NCBI GenBank assembly: GCA_035686605.1
Contig: DASRZI010000032.1
Span: forward strand, 1-13,833
Direction of reading: 5' to 3'
Source of the DNA: UBA11865 sp035686605
GTDB taxonomy: Bacteria > Chloroflexota > Anaerolineae > Promineifilales > Promineifilaceae
DNA: 13,833 nucleotides
Part shown: positions 1 to 6,884 of the stretch, piece after piece
How the letters are laid out: each line of letters begins with the position of its first letter
How positions within the stretch are numbered: the stretch's first letter is position 1
The notes under the pieces: model-generated
The model's input: the letters and a program-made list of their open reading frames with translations, nothing else
Told to the model about the DNA's origin: nothing
The model's database searches: none
Made by a program: the position numbers and the translations under genes

Positions 1-216
1 GTCGCCGATCATCGATACTCTGGCTACAACTTCGTCGAGCATCGCCGCCACGACACCACCGTGAATCACACCAGGATATCCCTGATACAGTTCGGATACG
101 GAATAATCCGAACAAACCTCGTTCTCACCATTGTCGTAGAAGGCCATATAGAGCCCATTGGGGTTCTTACGACCACATACAAAACAATAGTCTGAGTTAG
201 GCTGACGGTTTCGCAC
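1..216 (-). CDS. PaaI-like hotdog-fold thioesterase, 3' end cut by window
   Basis: The visible 72 residues are the N-terminal part of a hotdog-domain protein resembling PaaI-family acyl-CoA thioesterases. A CFVCGRKNPNGL segment near residues 11-22 is followed by a beta-strand region. Then comes YPGVIHGGVVAAMLDEV at about residues 48-64, which carries the HGG signature and an acidic residue on the central helix. Family members hydrolyse acyl-CoA thioesters in the cytoplasm; the substrate cannot be told from this fragment. I chose the GTG at 214-216 because GGAAAG sits just upstream with a short spacer and an in-frame TAA lies a few codons further up. The gene reads away from the Bat operon and is an independent unit. 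The C-terminal half lies outside the window, so completeness cannot be judged. Confidence 0.8.
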   Translation of the reverse strand, partial: MRNRQPNSDYCFVCGRKNPNGLYMAFYDNGENEVCSDYSVSELYQGYPGVIHGGVVAAMLDEVVARVSMIGD

Positions 217-247
217 TGACTTTCCACTGGGCCAAAGGTTGAATGCT

Positions 248-263
248 TATCTGCATACAGATA
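248..263. repeat. Perfect 6-bp inverted repeat in the thioesterase leader
   Basis: TATCTGCATACAGATA has perfect 6-bp arms around a 4-base centre. It lies between the predicted -10 box (302-310) and the thioesterase start (216), in the transcribed leader. It could be an operator half-site pair or a small RNA hairpin; it is weak as a terminator because the stem is AT-rich and no T-run follows. The role is unknown. Confidence 0.4.
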
Positions 264-301
264 GAACTCGGACCGATGGCGATGATTTTTTACATAACAA
301 G

Positions 302-310
302 ATTATACCA
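302..310 (-). promoter_or_regulatory. Extended -10 promoter for the thioesterase gene
   Basis: Read on the minus strand this is TGGTATAAT: a perfect TATAAT -10 box preceded by a TGn extension. No good -35 box lies 17 bp upstream, which is typical of extended -10 promoters. Transcription would start near 295 and give a leader of roughly 80 nt before the GTG start. The match is visible; activity is inferred from sigma-70 consensus. Confidence 0.55.
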
Positions 311-335
311 CAGCGCCAATCTGTTTCTCTAGATG

Positions 336-370
336 CCTCTCTGATACCTCTATGTCTATATAGAGAGAGG
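336..370. repeat. Inverted repeat CCTCTCT/AGAGAGG with internal palindrome
   Basis: The arms CCTCTCT (336-342) and AGAGAGG (364-370) flank 21 bases. The second arm overlaps a perfect 10-bp palindrome, TCTATATAGA (355-364). The element lies upstream of the minus-strand -10 box, where an activator or repressor could bind. No known operator consensus was recognised, and some self-complementarity is expected by chance in CT/AG-rich DNA. Confidence 0.3.
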
Positions 371-634
371 TGGAACCAGGATCAAACATCGATTACTCTG
401 ATAAACCGCTAATATATTTCAAAGGTTAGTCCGCTACAATTCTGCCAATTATGTATTCGAGATCTTGATCCAAAAGATTGAGAGGATATCGCTTGGCACT
501 GGAATACCCTGAAAATGGATAGATGCTGACGCCTTTTGGCAAGAATCCTATAGGGCGCTGATGATTGGCTGCAGGGGGATATTGTCAAGTCTCCTGCTGG
601 GATACGACCGTTGGTCATGATTCGCGATCGATTG

Positions 635-652
635 TGCGGTAATTTCACCGCA
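635..652. repeat. Short stem-loop TGCGGT/ACCGCA
   Basis: Six-base arms TGCGGT (635-640) and ACCGCA (647-652) enclose a 6-base loop. A second possible stem, AACC/GGTT, follows at once. No T-run follows, so a rho-independent terminator is unlikely. It may be a leader structure if the Bat operon promoter lies upstream of it, otherwise chance. Confidence 0.25.
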
Positions 653-711
653 ACCTTCGGTTCACGGCAGCGTAAGGATTCTTAGCCTTTATGAACCCAT
701 CACCCAATCGG

Positions 712-755
712 TCGCTTAAGATTCGCTTAAGACAAATAGTACACAACCTTAAAGG
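712..755. promoter_or_regulatory. Phased direct repeats upstream of moxR (possible regulator binding site)
   Basis: TCGCTTAAGA occurs twice, at 712-721 and 723-732, with an 11-bp period. A third CTTAA core (748-752) falls exactly 22 bp after the second. Sites on the same helix face at about 11-bp spacing are the usual arrangement for OmpR/PhoB-type response regulators, and one such regulator is encoded at 10463 in this window. The repeats sit about 100-145 bp ahead of the moxR start. The repeat and its phasing are directly visible; binding by any protein is inference. No clear sigma-70 promoter could be placed here. Confidence 0.45.
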
Positions 756-842
756 CCATGACTGAGCGGTATGCTAGACTTTTAATGCTCGCTGGAGAAG
801 TACCAGTGAGTTTGTAGTTTTACTCAGAATACTATCGTTGTT

Positions 843-849
843 GGGAGGT
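843..849 (+). promoter_or_regulatory. Strong Shine-Dalgarno deciding the moxR start
   Basis: GGGAGGT lies 6 bases ahead of the ATG at 856. An alternative in-frame TTG at 838 lies upstream of this ribosome binding site, so starting there would place the site inside the gene. This settles the start at 856. Confidence 0.75.
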
Positions 850-855
850 ATCTCG

Positions 856-1848
856 ATGAATATGACATCAATACGTGATCTTAATATGCAGGTGAAGCAG
901 GAATCTATCTTCCTGCAGGATCTGCTTACGGAGATCAACAAAGTTATGGTTGGCCAAGAAATGCTTGTCGAGCGAGTGCTGATCGCTCTATTGGCTGATG
1001 GACATGTACTGCTCGAAGGTGTTCCTGGCCTGGCGAAGACATTGTTGATCAAAACCGTCGCTCAAGCCATCCAGGCTGATTTCTCACGAATTCAATTTAC
1101 ACCGGATCTGCTTCCTGCCGATTTGGTGGGTACCCAGATCTACAATCCAAGAAGCAGCGAGTTCAGCGTTCATACAGGACCGGTTTTCGCCAATCTTATC
1201 CTTGCCGATGAGATCAATCGTGCGCCAGCCAAGGTCCAAAGTGCGCTGCTTGAGGCCATGCAGGAACGCCAGGTAACAATTGGCGATAAAACCTTCTTCA
1301 TGGATGACCTATTCATGGTTCTGGCAACCCAGAATCCCATCGAACAGGAAGGTACCTATCCGCTGCCCGAGGCACAGGTAGACCGCTTCATGCTCAAAGT
1401 CAAAGTGGATTACCCTACTCGCGCAGAGGAAAGAATTATCATCGATCGCATGACCGGGACTCACTTACCCATTGTTAATCCTGTTATCAGTCCAGTTGAC
1501 ATCATGCATGCCCGAGAAATGGTTCAGCAGATCTATGTTGACGACAAGATCAAGGAATATGTCTTGGATCTGGTCCTAGCGACTCGCCAGCCAGGCAAGA
1601 ACGGTTTAAGCGACTTGAACACCCTTATCAGCTTCGGCGCCTCACCTCGTGCTAGCATCTACCTTATTACTGCTGCACGGGCCCATGCATTCATCAAGGG
1701 CCGGGGATTCGTAACACCAGAAGATATCAAACAAATCGCTCCCGATATCCTGCGGCACCGGATCATAACCTCCTATGAGGCAGAAGCCGAGAGCATCAGC
1801 AGTGATCACATCGTGCAGCGAATTCTCGATCATACGGATGTACCCTAA
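856..1848 (+). CDS. MoxR-family AAA+ ATPase
   Basis: This is a 330-residue cytoplasmic ATPase of the MoxR branch of AAA+ proteins, of usual family length. Walker A GVPGLAKT is at residues 55-62 and Walker B LILADE at about 114-119. A sensor-1 region LATQNPIEQEGTYPLPEAQ (about 156-174) includes Asn160, and a following VDRF contains a likely arginine finger. The Walker B to sensor-1 block is close to the family consensus. MoxR proteins typically work with vWA-domain partners as chaperones for maturation of protein complexes or cofactor insertion, and here four vWA or Bat partners follow directly. It is the first gene of the operon, with a strong ribosome binding site, and probably sets its expression. 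The substrate is unknown. The family call is very secure. Confidence 0.95.
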   Translation: MNMTSIRDLNMQVKQESIFLQDLLTEINKVMVGQEMLVERVLIALLADGHVLLEGVPGLAKTLLIKTVAQAIQADFSRIQFTPDLLPADLVGTQIYNPRSSEFSVHTGPVFANLILADEINRAPAKVQSALLEAMQERQVTIGDKTFFMDDLFMVLATQNPIEQEGTYPLPEAQVDRFMLKVKVDYPTRAEERIIIDRMTGTHLPIVNPVISPVDIMHAREMVQQIYVDDKIKEYVLDLVLATRQPGKNGLSDLNTLISFGASPRASIYLITAARAHAFIKGRGFVTPEDIKQIAPDILRHRIITSYEAEAESISSDHIVQRILDHTDVP

Positions 1849-1953
1849 TCAGGACACCAATAAAAACTCGGGCCAGAAAGCCGTGGTTTCGCCATACAGT
1901 TCAAAGCGTGACTCGTCTGCCAGGCTCCTTCATTCACTTAAATGGCGGTCAAA

Positions 1954-2841
1954 ATGATTACATCAGACCTGATTAAGAAGATTCGCCGGCTCGAAATTCG
2001 AACTCGTCGCCTCGTTAATGACAGCTACGCTGGTGACTATCACTCAATCTTTAAAGGGCGTGGTATGGAGTTTGATGAGGTACGACCCTACCAAGTCGGC
2101 GACGAAATAAGAACGATTGATTGGAACGTAACTGCAAGGACTGGCGAACCGCACGTAAAACGCTACGTTGAAGAACGAGAATTAACCGTGATGTTGGTTG
2201 TTGACGCCAGCGCGTCTGAGAACTTCGGCTCGGTGAGCCGGTTCAAGCGAGAGCTCGCTGCTGAGCTGACCGCGGTCCTCTCCTTCGCGGCAACTACGAA
2301 CAATGATAAGGTCGGACTTCTTATCTTCACTGACGTGATTGAGCTTTATATTCCCCCGAGGAAAGGGCGACGTCACGTTCTAAGGATAATCCGTGAATTA
2401 TTAGCTTTCGAACCCCAGAGGAGCGGCACCGATATAAAAATGGCTCTTGAAAAAGTAAATCAAATGCTCAAGCGCCGAAGCATCATCTTTATCGTATCTG
2501 ACTTTCTGGCTGATCCCGAAAGCTATCGAAAAGCTATGTCGATAACCAATAGACGGCATGATGTGATAGCCGTGGACCTCCATGATCCACTAGAAAGCGA
2601 GATCAAGGGCGTTGGCTTAATAGCTCTGGAAGATCCCGAAACTGGTGAGATTGTCTGGGTTGATACCAACAGCAAGGCCTGGCAGCAAGCCTATGGAGCG
2701 AATGTCCGGCGTCTTGAAGATGGCAAATCTCATGTCTTCAGGCAAGCCAAGGTAGACCACATCGACATTGGAACAAATGAAGATTACACCGTGCCCCTAA
2801 CGTCTTTCTTCAGGGAAAGAGCACGGCGAATCCGCCACTAA
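1954..2841 (+). CDS. DUF58 domain protein (vWA-like, MoxR partner)
   Basis: This soluble protein of about 295 residues has the DUF58 signature: FKGRGMEFDEVRPYQ, then GDEIRTIDWNVTAR, then VKRYVEERELTVML. A vWA-like part follows with MIDAS-type DASAS (Asp84-Ser88), a Thr in SGTD and an Asp in VSDF. It has no signal peptide or membrane segment, so it is cytoplasmic. DUF58 genes nearly always follow moxR, and the proteins are presumed to couple the ATPase to membrane partners. The in-frame TAA at 1939-1941 limits the start to ATG 1942 or 1954. I chose 1954 because it gives the usual N-terminus (M-I-T-S-D-L-I-K-K-I-R-R); neither start has a strong ribosome binding site, so 1942 (299 residues) remains possible. 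The 105-base gap after moxR has no other gene. Confidence 0.92.
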   Translation: MITSDLIKKIRRLEIRTRRLVNDSYAGDYHSIFKGRGMEFDEVRPYQVGDEIRTIDWNVTARTGEPHVKRYVEERELTVMLVVDASASENFGSVSRFKRELAAELTAVLSFAATTNNDKVGLLIFTDVIELYIPPRKGRRHVLRIIRELLAFEPQRSGTDIKMALEKVNQMLKRRSIIFIVSDFLADPESYRKAMSITNRRHDVIAVDLHDPLESEIKGVGLIALEDPETGEIVWVDTNSKAWQQAYGANVRRLEDGKSHVFRQAKVDHIDIGTNEDYTVPLTSFFRERARRIRH

Positions 2842-2857
2842 TGAACAGGGCGACAAC

Positions 2858-3895
2858 ATGAACAGAAAAACTATTCTGATACCACTAATACTATTGCTAG
2901 CTTTGCTTGTTGCTGGTCCAGCCACAGCTCAGGGTGACGGGTCGGTAGCAGCCTCATTGGAAGTTCCCCCGGGAGATTATTCTGTGGGCGACCCAATCCA
3001 GCTTCAACTTGTCATCGATCATCCGGACGACAGTCACGTGATCATCCCTGAACTCGAAGAGAATTGGGGTAATTTCCTTGTGTACTCTCAATCTCCTGCA
3101 GAAACGATTCAAAATGAAAACGGCGGCAAGACAACCACCCAGATAATTGACGTCCGCCTTTTCGCTCCTGGCGAATTTATGACACCGCCCATGCCTTATA
3201 CGGTCGTGGGCAGCGATGGACAGTTGGCCGATGTAGCGATCGATCCCATAACGGTCGCGATCAACTCCGTACTGGTTGAAGGAGATGAAGCGCTCCGTGA
3301 TATCAAGCCCCAGGCAGAACTGTCTTATCTGGCCATCCTACCTTGGATAATTGCCGTCCTGGCGATTTCTGGCATAGCTCTTGCTGCCTTCCTGTTTATT
3401 AGGAGGCGAAGGGCTGCCCTCGCCGAACCGGCTATAGATGCTCGGTTACCCCATGAGGTAGCCCTCGATAGATTATTCCGGATTGAGAAACTCAATTTAC
3501 CAGGTGATGGCCGCTTCAAGGAACATTACACGATGGTCTCCGACACGGTCCGAATCTACGTGGAGAGGGCTTTCCACATACCAGTGATGGAAAGAACTAC
3601 TGCTGAGATACAGCACAATATCAAGCGAACGACGATCTCACCTTCAATTGCGCGCCAGTTTTTGTCTCTATTGGACGAAAGTGATCTGGTCAAATTTTCG
3701 AAATTCGCTCCGGACGTAGTGTCTGCGAGACAAGCACTCCAGCTTGGTCGTCTGATCGTTGAGGAAACTATCCCTGCCAGCCAGCCTGATTCCGCATCAG
3801 GATCACCTGGATCTCTGGTCAATGCGCCGGGCAACACATCAGATCCAACTTTATCGGTCAATGGAAACTATCGACAATCAGAGGTGCGAGCATGA
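2858..3895 (+). CDS. Membrane-anchored BatD/DUF4381-like protein
   Basis: The 345-residue protein begins with a signal peptide (hydrophobic residues 7-20, likely cleavage after ATA at 24). An extracytoplasmic beta-rich domain follows (about 30-140) of the kind seen in BatD, with FAPGEF and PMPYTVVG strands. After LRDIKP (146-151) comes one membrane helix (about 158-181), an arginine-rich stop-transfer IRRRR, and a helical cytoplasmic domain (about 195-300). The low-complexity tail is rich in Ser, Pro, Gly and Asn. Its position, between DUF58 and the first vWA gene, is where DUF4381 proteins sit in proteobacterial clusters, and LRDIKP just before the helix also recalls DUF4381. Those proteins are usually much shorter and lack the N-terminal domain. 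AGGG lies 7 bases before the ATG. The gene overlaps the next one by ATGA. The role is inferred as a scaffold for the vWA pair. Confidence 0.85.
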   Translation: MNRKTILIPLILLLALLVAGPATAQGDGSVAASLEVPPGDYSVGDPIQLQLVIDHPDDSHVIIPELEENWGNFLVYSQSPAETIQNENGGKTTTQIIDVRLFAPGEFMTPPMPYTVVGSDGQLADVAIDPITVAINSVLVEGDEALRDIKPQAELSYLAILPWIIAVLAISGIALAAFLFIRRRRAALAEPAIDARLPHEVALDRLFRIEKLNLPGDGRFKEHYTMVSDTVRIYVERAFHIPVMERTTAEIQHNIKRTTISPSIARQFLSLLDESDLVKFSKFAPDVVSARQALQLGRLIVEETIPASQPDSASGSPGSLVNAPGNTSDPTLSVNGNYRQSEVRA

Positions 3896-4902
3896 CTTTT
3901 CGTTTTGCCAGTCCCTGGATATTAACTATCGCGGTGATCATTCCGCTGCTCCTGGCTGGGCGATACTATCTGGCCAGGCAGCAAACAAGACCGGCTACTA
4001 TGAAGTACGCCGCTGCCAGCCTCGCGAAAATTGCCCCGAGTACGTGGCGTGTCACATGGCGACCACTCCTAATAGCTATGCGACTGATGGCAATAGGATT
4101 GATTTTGGTCGGTCTAGCTCGTCCACAGATTGTGCAAGGACGGGAGACAATCAAGGGTGAAGGGGTAGAAATAGCCCTCGCTCTCGACATCTCGGGAAGT
4201 ATGGCCTCCCTTGATTTTGAACCTCAGAACCGCCTAGAGGCGGCGAAACGGGTGATAGGTGATTTCGTCGAGGAACGGCCTTACGACAAGATAGGGCTCG
4301 TCATCTTCTCGAGTGAAGCATTCAATCAAAGTCCCCTTACCTTGGATCACAGGATGCTCTCTCGTTCGCTTGACCAGGTAGAGCTGGCCACGGATTTGGG
4401 CATCGACGACGGTACGGCTATTGGTTTGGGTGTCGCTAATGCGGCAAACATGCTCGCCAACAGCGAAGCAGAAAGCAAAGTGATCGTCCTGCTGACAGAT
4501 GGCGTAAACAACGCAGGTCAGATCGATCCTTTGACGGCTGCAGAGGCCGCTAAAGCCCTCGGCATCAAAGTTTACACCGTTGGAGCTGCCAAACCGGGGC
4601 AGGTCCCTGTCCCAGTACAGTCTCTCCTAGGCGGCACTCAAATCACGTATCAAGAGAGCGTCCTAGACGAAGAAACACTGCAGCAGGTAGCGGATACCAC
4701 TGGCGGCAAGTACTTCAGGGCTGAGGATTCAGCCGGTCTGAAGGCTATTTATGAAGAGATCAACGATCTAGAAAAATCTCAGGTCGAGATTCAGGTTTTC
4801 AATCAATACCACGAACTATTCGCTGTCCTCCTCCTACCCGCGCTCTTAATTCTAGCGCTGGAAACCATCCTGAGGAATACAGCGTTCATGACGATTCCTT
4901 AA
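3892..4902 (+). CDS. batA: BatA-like membrane-anchored vWA protein
   Basis: This 336-residue protein has two N-terminal membrane helices (about 10-28 and 58-76), an extended vWA domain and a C-terminal helix (about 308-325), the classic BatA plan. The MIDAS metal site looks complete: DISGS at 99-103, Thr175 in DGTAIG and Asp203 in LLTDG. LARPQ after the second helix and DEETLQQVADTTGGKYFRA are typical BatA wording. The vWA domain probably binds a divalent metal and a partner protein. The start codon overlaps the previous stop (ATGA, 3892-3895), which points to translational coupling and stoichiometric production. Nine bases separate it from the next gene. The name follows family and gene order; no function has been shown for this copy. 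Confidence 0.92.
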   Translation: MTFRFASPWILTIAVIIPLLLAGRYYLARQQTRPATMKYAAASLAKIAPSTWRVTWRPLLIAMRLMAIGLILVGLARPQIVQGRETIKGEGVEIALALDISGSMASLDFEPQNRLEAAKRVIGDFVEERPYDKIGLVIFSSEAFNQSPLTLDHRMLSRSLDQVELATDLGIDDGTAIGLGVANAANMLANSEAESKVIVLLTDGVNNAGQIDPLTAAEAAKALGIKVYTVGAAKPGQVPVPVQSLLGGTQITYQESVLDEETLQQVADTTGGKYFRAEDSAGLKAIYEEINDLEKSQVEIQVFNQYHELFAVLLLPALLILALETILRNTAFMTIP

Positions 4903-4911
4903 AGGTGAACC

Positions 4912-6009
4912 ATGATTTTTGCTAATCCACAGTATTTTCTGTTCGGTCTGATTCTTCTTCCCGTTGTTGCTGTATTCCTATTTTGGGCCAGCAAAAGACG
5001 CGGTCAGCTGCTTGGCAAGCTGGGAGAGAAAAAACTAATTGACCGTCTGAACGATAATCTAAACACGTTAGGTAGGAGATGGCGAACAGCGCTCCGATTT
5101 GCCGCCCTTTTTCTCCTGGTCATTGCTCTCTCGCGACCACAATGGGGAAGCGAGGTAAGGGAGATTGAACAAGAGGGATTGCAGGTGATGGTAGCCCTAG
5201 ATGTATCCCAGAGCATGCTTGCCGAAGACATTAAACCAACTCGTCTAGACAGGGCTAAACTCGAAATCGCCGATCTAACGGAGAGGTTGGACGGAGATGA
5301 AGTCGGTCTGGTGTTGTTCTCTGGCGCAAGCTTTATCCAAGTGCCATTGACTTCTGACTACATGACCGCTCTTTCATATCTTGACTCAGCAGGACCGCAG
5401 GTTATATCCAGACCGGGTACGGTGATCGGAGATGCCATCCGGACGGCAATGAGTGGCTTTGATCCTGACCTTTCCAGCCAGAAGGTCCTTGTCGTTATGA
5501 CTGACGGCGAAGATGCCGAGACTGATCCAGTATCTGCAGCTCAGGAAGCTGCTGATGCCGATATCCTGATTTATACGATTGGATTTGGCACCCCAGAAGG
5601 TGAACCTATACCCGAGACAAATCAATATGGTGACGTCATAGGTTATAAGAGAGATGCCCAAGGGAATGCCATCCTATCCCGGCTCGACGAGACCACCCTT
5701 CAAAATGTTGCTCTGACCGGAAACGGAAAATACTATCAGGCGTCTGCGGATGGAGCCGAATTAGACAGCTTATTGTCGGAGATTGACCAGTTACAGAAAG
5801 CCCAACTTGAGAGCCGTTTCGAAACAACCCAGATCGACCGGTTTCAGATCTTTTTAGCTCTGGCGGTTATAGCCATGGTTCTTGGAGAGCTGATTCCAGA
5901 CCGAAAGTCAAAACAGACAGTACCTACATGGAAAAGCTTGGCAGCGCGATTTCGCCGCCCAGAATCCCTGGTTAGGGCAGAAACAACTGTTGAGAGCACG
6001 GCACACTAA
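4912..6009 (+). CDS. batB: BatB-like membrane-anchored vWA protein
   Basis: The 365-residue protein is a paralogue of the gene before it: helices at about 8-26 and 60-75, a vWA domain, and a C-terminal helix at about 312-326. The MIDAS set is present: DVSQS at 97-101, Thr170 in PGTVIGDAI and Asp198 in VVMTDGED. The segment GTPEGEPIPETNQYGDVIGY followed by SRLDETTLQ distinguishes BatB from BatA. A positively charged tail of about 35 residues follows the last helix. AAAGGTG, overlapping the previous stop codon, is a strong ribosome binding site. BatA and BatB are thought to form a membrane complex with the TPR and BatD proteins; that is family knowledge, not evidence from this sequence. Confidence 0.92.
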   Translation: MIFANPQYFLFGLILLPVVAVFLFWASKRRGQLLGKLGEKKLIDRLNDNLNTLGRRWRTALRFAALFLLVIALSRPQWGSEVREIEQEGLQVMVALDVSQSMLAEDIKPTRLDRAKLEIADLTERLDGDEVGLVLFSGASFIQVPLTSDYMTALSYLDSAGPQVISRPGTVIGDAIRTAMSGFDPDLSSQKVLVVMTDGEDAETDPVSAAQEAADADILIYTIGFGTPEGEPIPETNQYGDVIGYKRDAQGNAILSRLDETTLQNVALTGNGKYYQASADGAELDSLLSEIDQLQKAQLESRFETTQIDRFQIFLALAVIAMVLGELIPDRKSKQTVPTWKSLAARFRRPESLVRAETTVESTAH

Positions 6010-6026
6010 GATACAAGGATAATCTA

Positions 6027-6851
6027 ATGAACCGAGTAAGAAGGCACCGGACACCAATCATCTTTGGATTGCTGTTAATCGGACTATTTGTAACGGCTTG
6101 CAGTCCATCGGCCGAGAAAATGAATAATGATGGCAACGAGGCTTATGCTGAAGCGGCCTATGCAGAGGCTCTTGCGGCTTATGAATCAGCCCAAATCGAG
6201 TCCCCCGAGTTAGCTGAACCTTATTACAATGCGGCAAACGTCCTTTACAGGGAAGGCGCGTATAACGAGGCGATGATGCTGATGCAAGAAGCGTTGAAGT
6301 ATACAGATGCCCAACCTCTGGAACAGAGCAGTTTCTACAATACCGGAAATTCTGCCTTCAATCTTGAAGAGTGGGAGACTGCTATTTCGGCCTACACAGA
6401 GGCCTTGCTGAGAAACCCTGATGATCAGGAAGCAAAATACAATCTTGAGCTGGCTTTGCAGCAAATGCAGCAGCAGCAAGAAGAGCAGGAACAGCAGTCG
6501 GAAGAGGAACAAGAAGAGCAAGAACAGTCTGAGGAAGGCGAGAGTCAAGAGGACAAATCTGAAGACCAGTCTGAGAATGGTGAAGAACAACAAGACCAAG
6601 AACAGCAAGGGGATGAAGAATCGTCAGAAGGCGAAGAAGAGCAGGAACAGGAAGGTCAGGACGGCCAGCCGGAAGATGAAGAAAGTGGCGAGCAAGAAAG
6701 CCCAAGTCAGATGCCCCAACCTGGACAAAGAATGACTCCTGAACAGGCCAGGCAACTACTGGCAGCGATTGCTCAAGATACCGAGACCCTGCAGGAAAGG
6801 CTTGGACAGATCTTTATCGCACCTCCGATTCCACCTACTCAGGACTGGTAA
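6027..6851 (+). CDS. batC: BatC-like TPR lipoprotein with acidic Q/E-rich region
   Basis: The 274-residue protein starts with a lipoprotein signal: basic N-terminus, hydrophobic stretch 11-21 and lipobox VTAC with Cys25 as the lipidated residue. About three TPR-like repeats span 30-145, including NDGNEAYAEAAYAEALAAYE, AEPYYNAANVLYREGAYNEA and FYNTGNSAFNLEEWETAISA. From about 145 to 235 the chain is almost entirely Gln, Glu, Ser, Asp and Gly. The last 35 residues (MTPEQARQLLAAIAQDTETLQ and after) form a conserved-looking helix ending in PPIPPTQDW. The TPRs suggest a protein-binding role on the outer face of the membrane next to the vWA proteins. AAGGA with a 7-base spacer precedes the ATG. The BatC label rests on TPR content, gene order and this C-terminal helix. 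Confidence 0.88.
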   Translation: MNRVRRHRTPIIFGLLLIGLFVTACSPSAEKMNNDGNEAYAEAAYAEALAAYESAQIESPELAEPYYNAANVLYREGAYNEAMMLMQEALKYTDAQPLEQSSFYNTGNSAFNLEEWETAISAYTEALLRNPDDQEAKYNLELALQQMQQQQEEQEQQSEEEQEEQEQSEEGESQEDKSEDQSENGEEQQDQEQQGDEESSEGEEEQEQEGQDGQPEDEESGEQESPSQMPQPGQRMTPEQARQLLAAIAQDTETLQERLGQIFIAPPIPPTQDW

Positions 6852-6884
6852 CAACAACAAGGCCATCAAGGGACTACAGTAACC

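Larger units (their letters stand above)
217..855. other. Long intergenic region between thioesterase gene and Bat operon
   Basis: About 640 bases separate two divergent genes, unusually roomy next to the tightly packed operon that follows. I found no recognisable protein in any frame; the longest open stretch (409-648, minus, GTG start) has an unconvincing composition. Visible structure includes the minus-strand -10 box, inverted repeats at 248-263 and 336-370, a small stem TGCGGT/ACCGCA at 635-652, and the phased CTTAA repeats at 712-755. Most of 400-630 shows nothing I can interpret. It could hold an unannotated small RNA or decayed gene, but the sequence alone does not show it. Confidence 0.6.

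Noticed and set aside
409..648. 79-residue open frame on the minus strand with a GTG start and an upstream GAAGG
   Set aside because: The composition is unlike a real protein here, no family is recognisable, and it lies in intergenic DNA with no operon context. Kept only as part of the intergenic description.
838..855. Upstream TTG start for moxR
   Set aside because: It precedes the strong GGGAGGT site, which sits at the correct distance from ATG 856.
1849..1953. Possible small gene between moxR and the DUF58 gene
   Set aside because: The open frame there starts inside moxR, has no ribosome binding site and no recognisable product.
3759..4160. 133-codon open frame on the plus strand spanning the junction of the third gene and batA
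   Set aside because: It runs through two well-supported genes in another phase and resembles no known protein.
6210..6735. Long open frames on both strands across the BatC gene
   Set aside because: They arise from the purine-rich Gln/Glu coding tract. Their Leu/Phe-rich or Lys/Arg-rich products are mirror effects of the bias.
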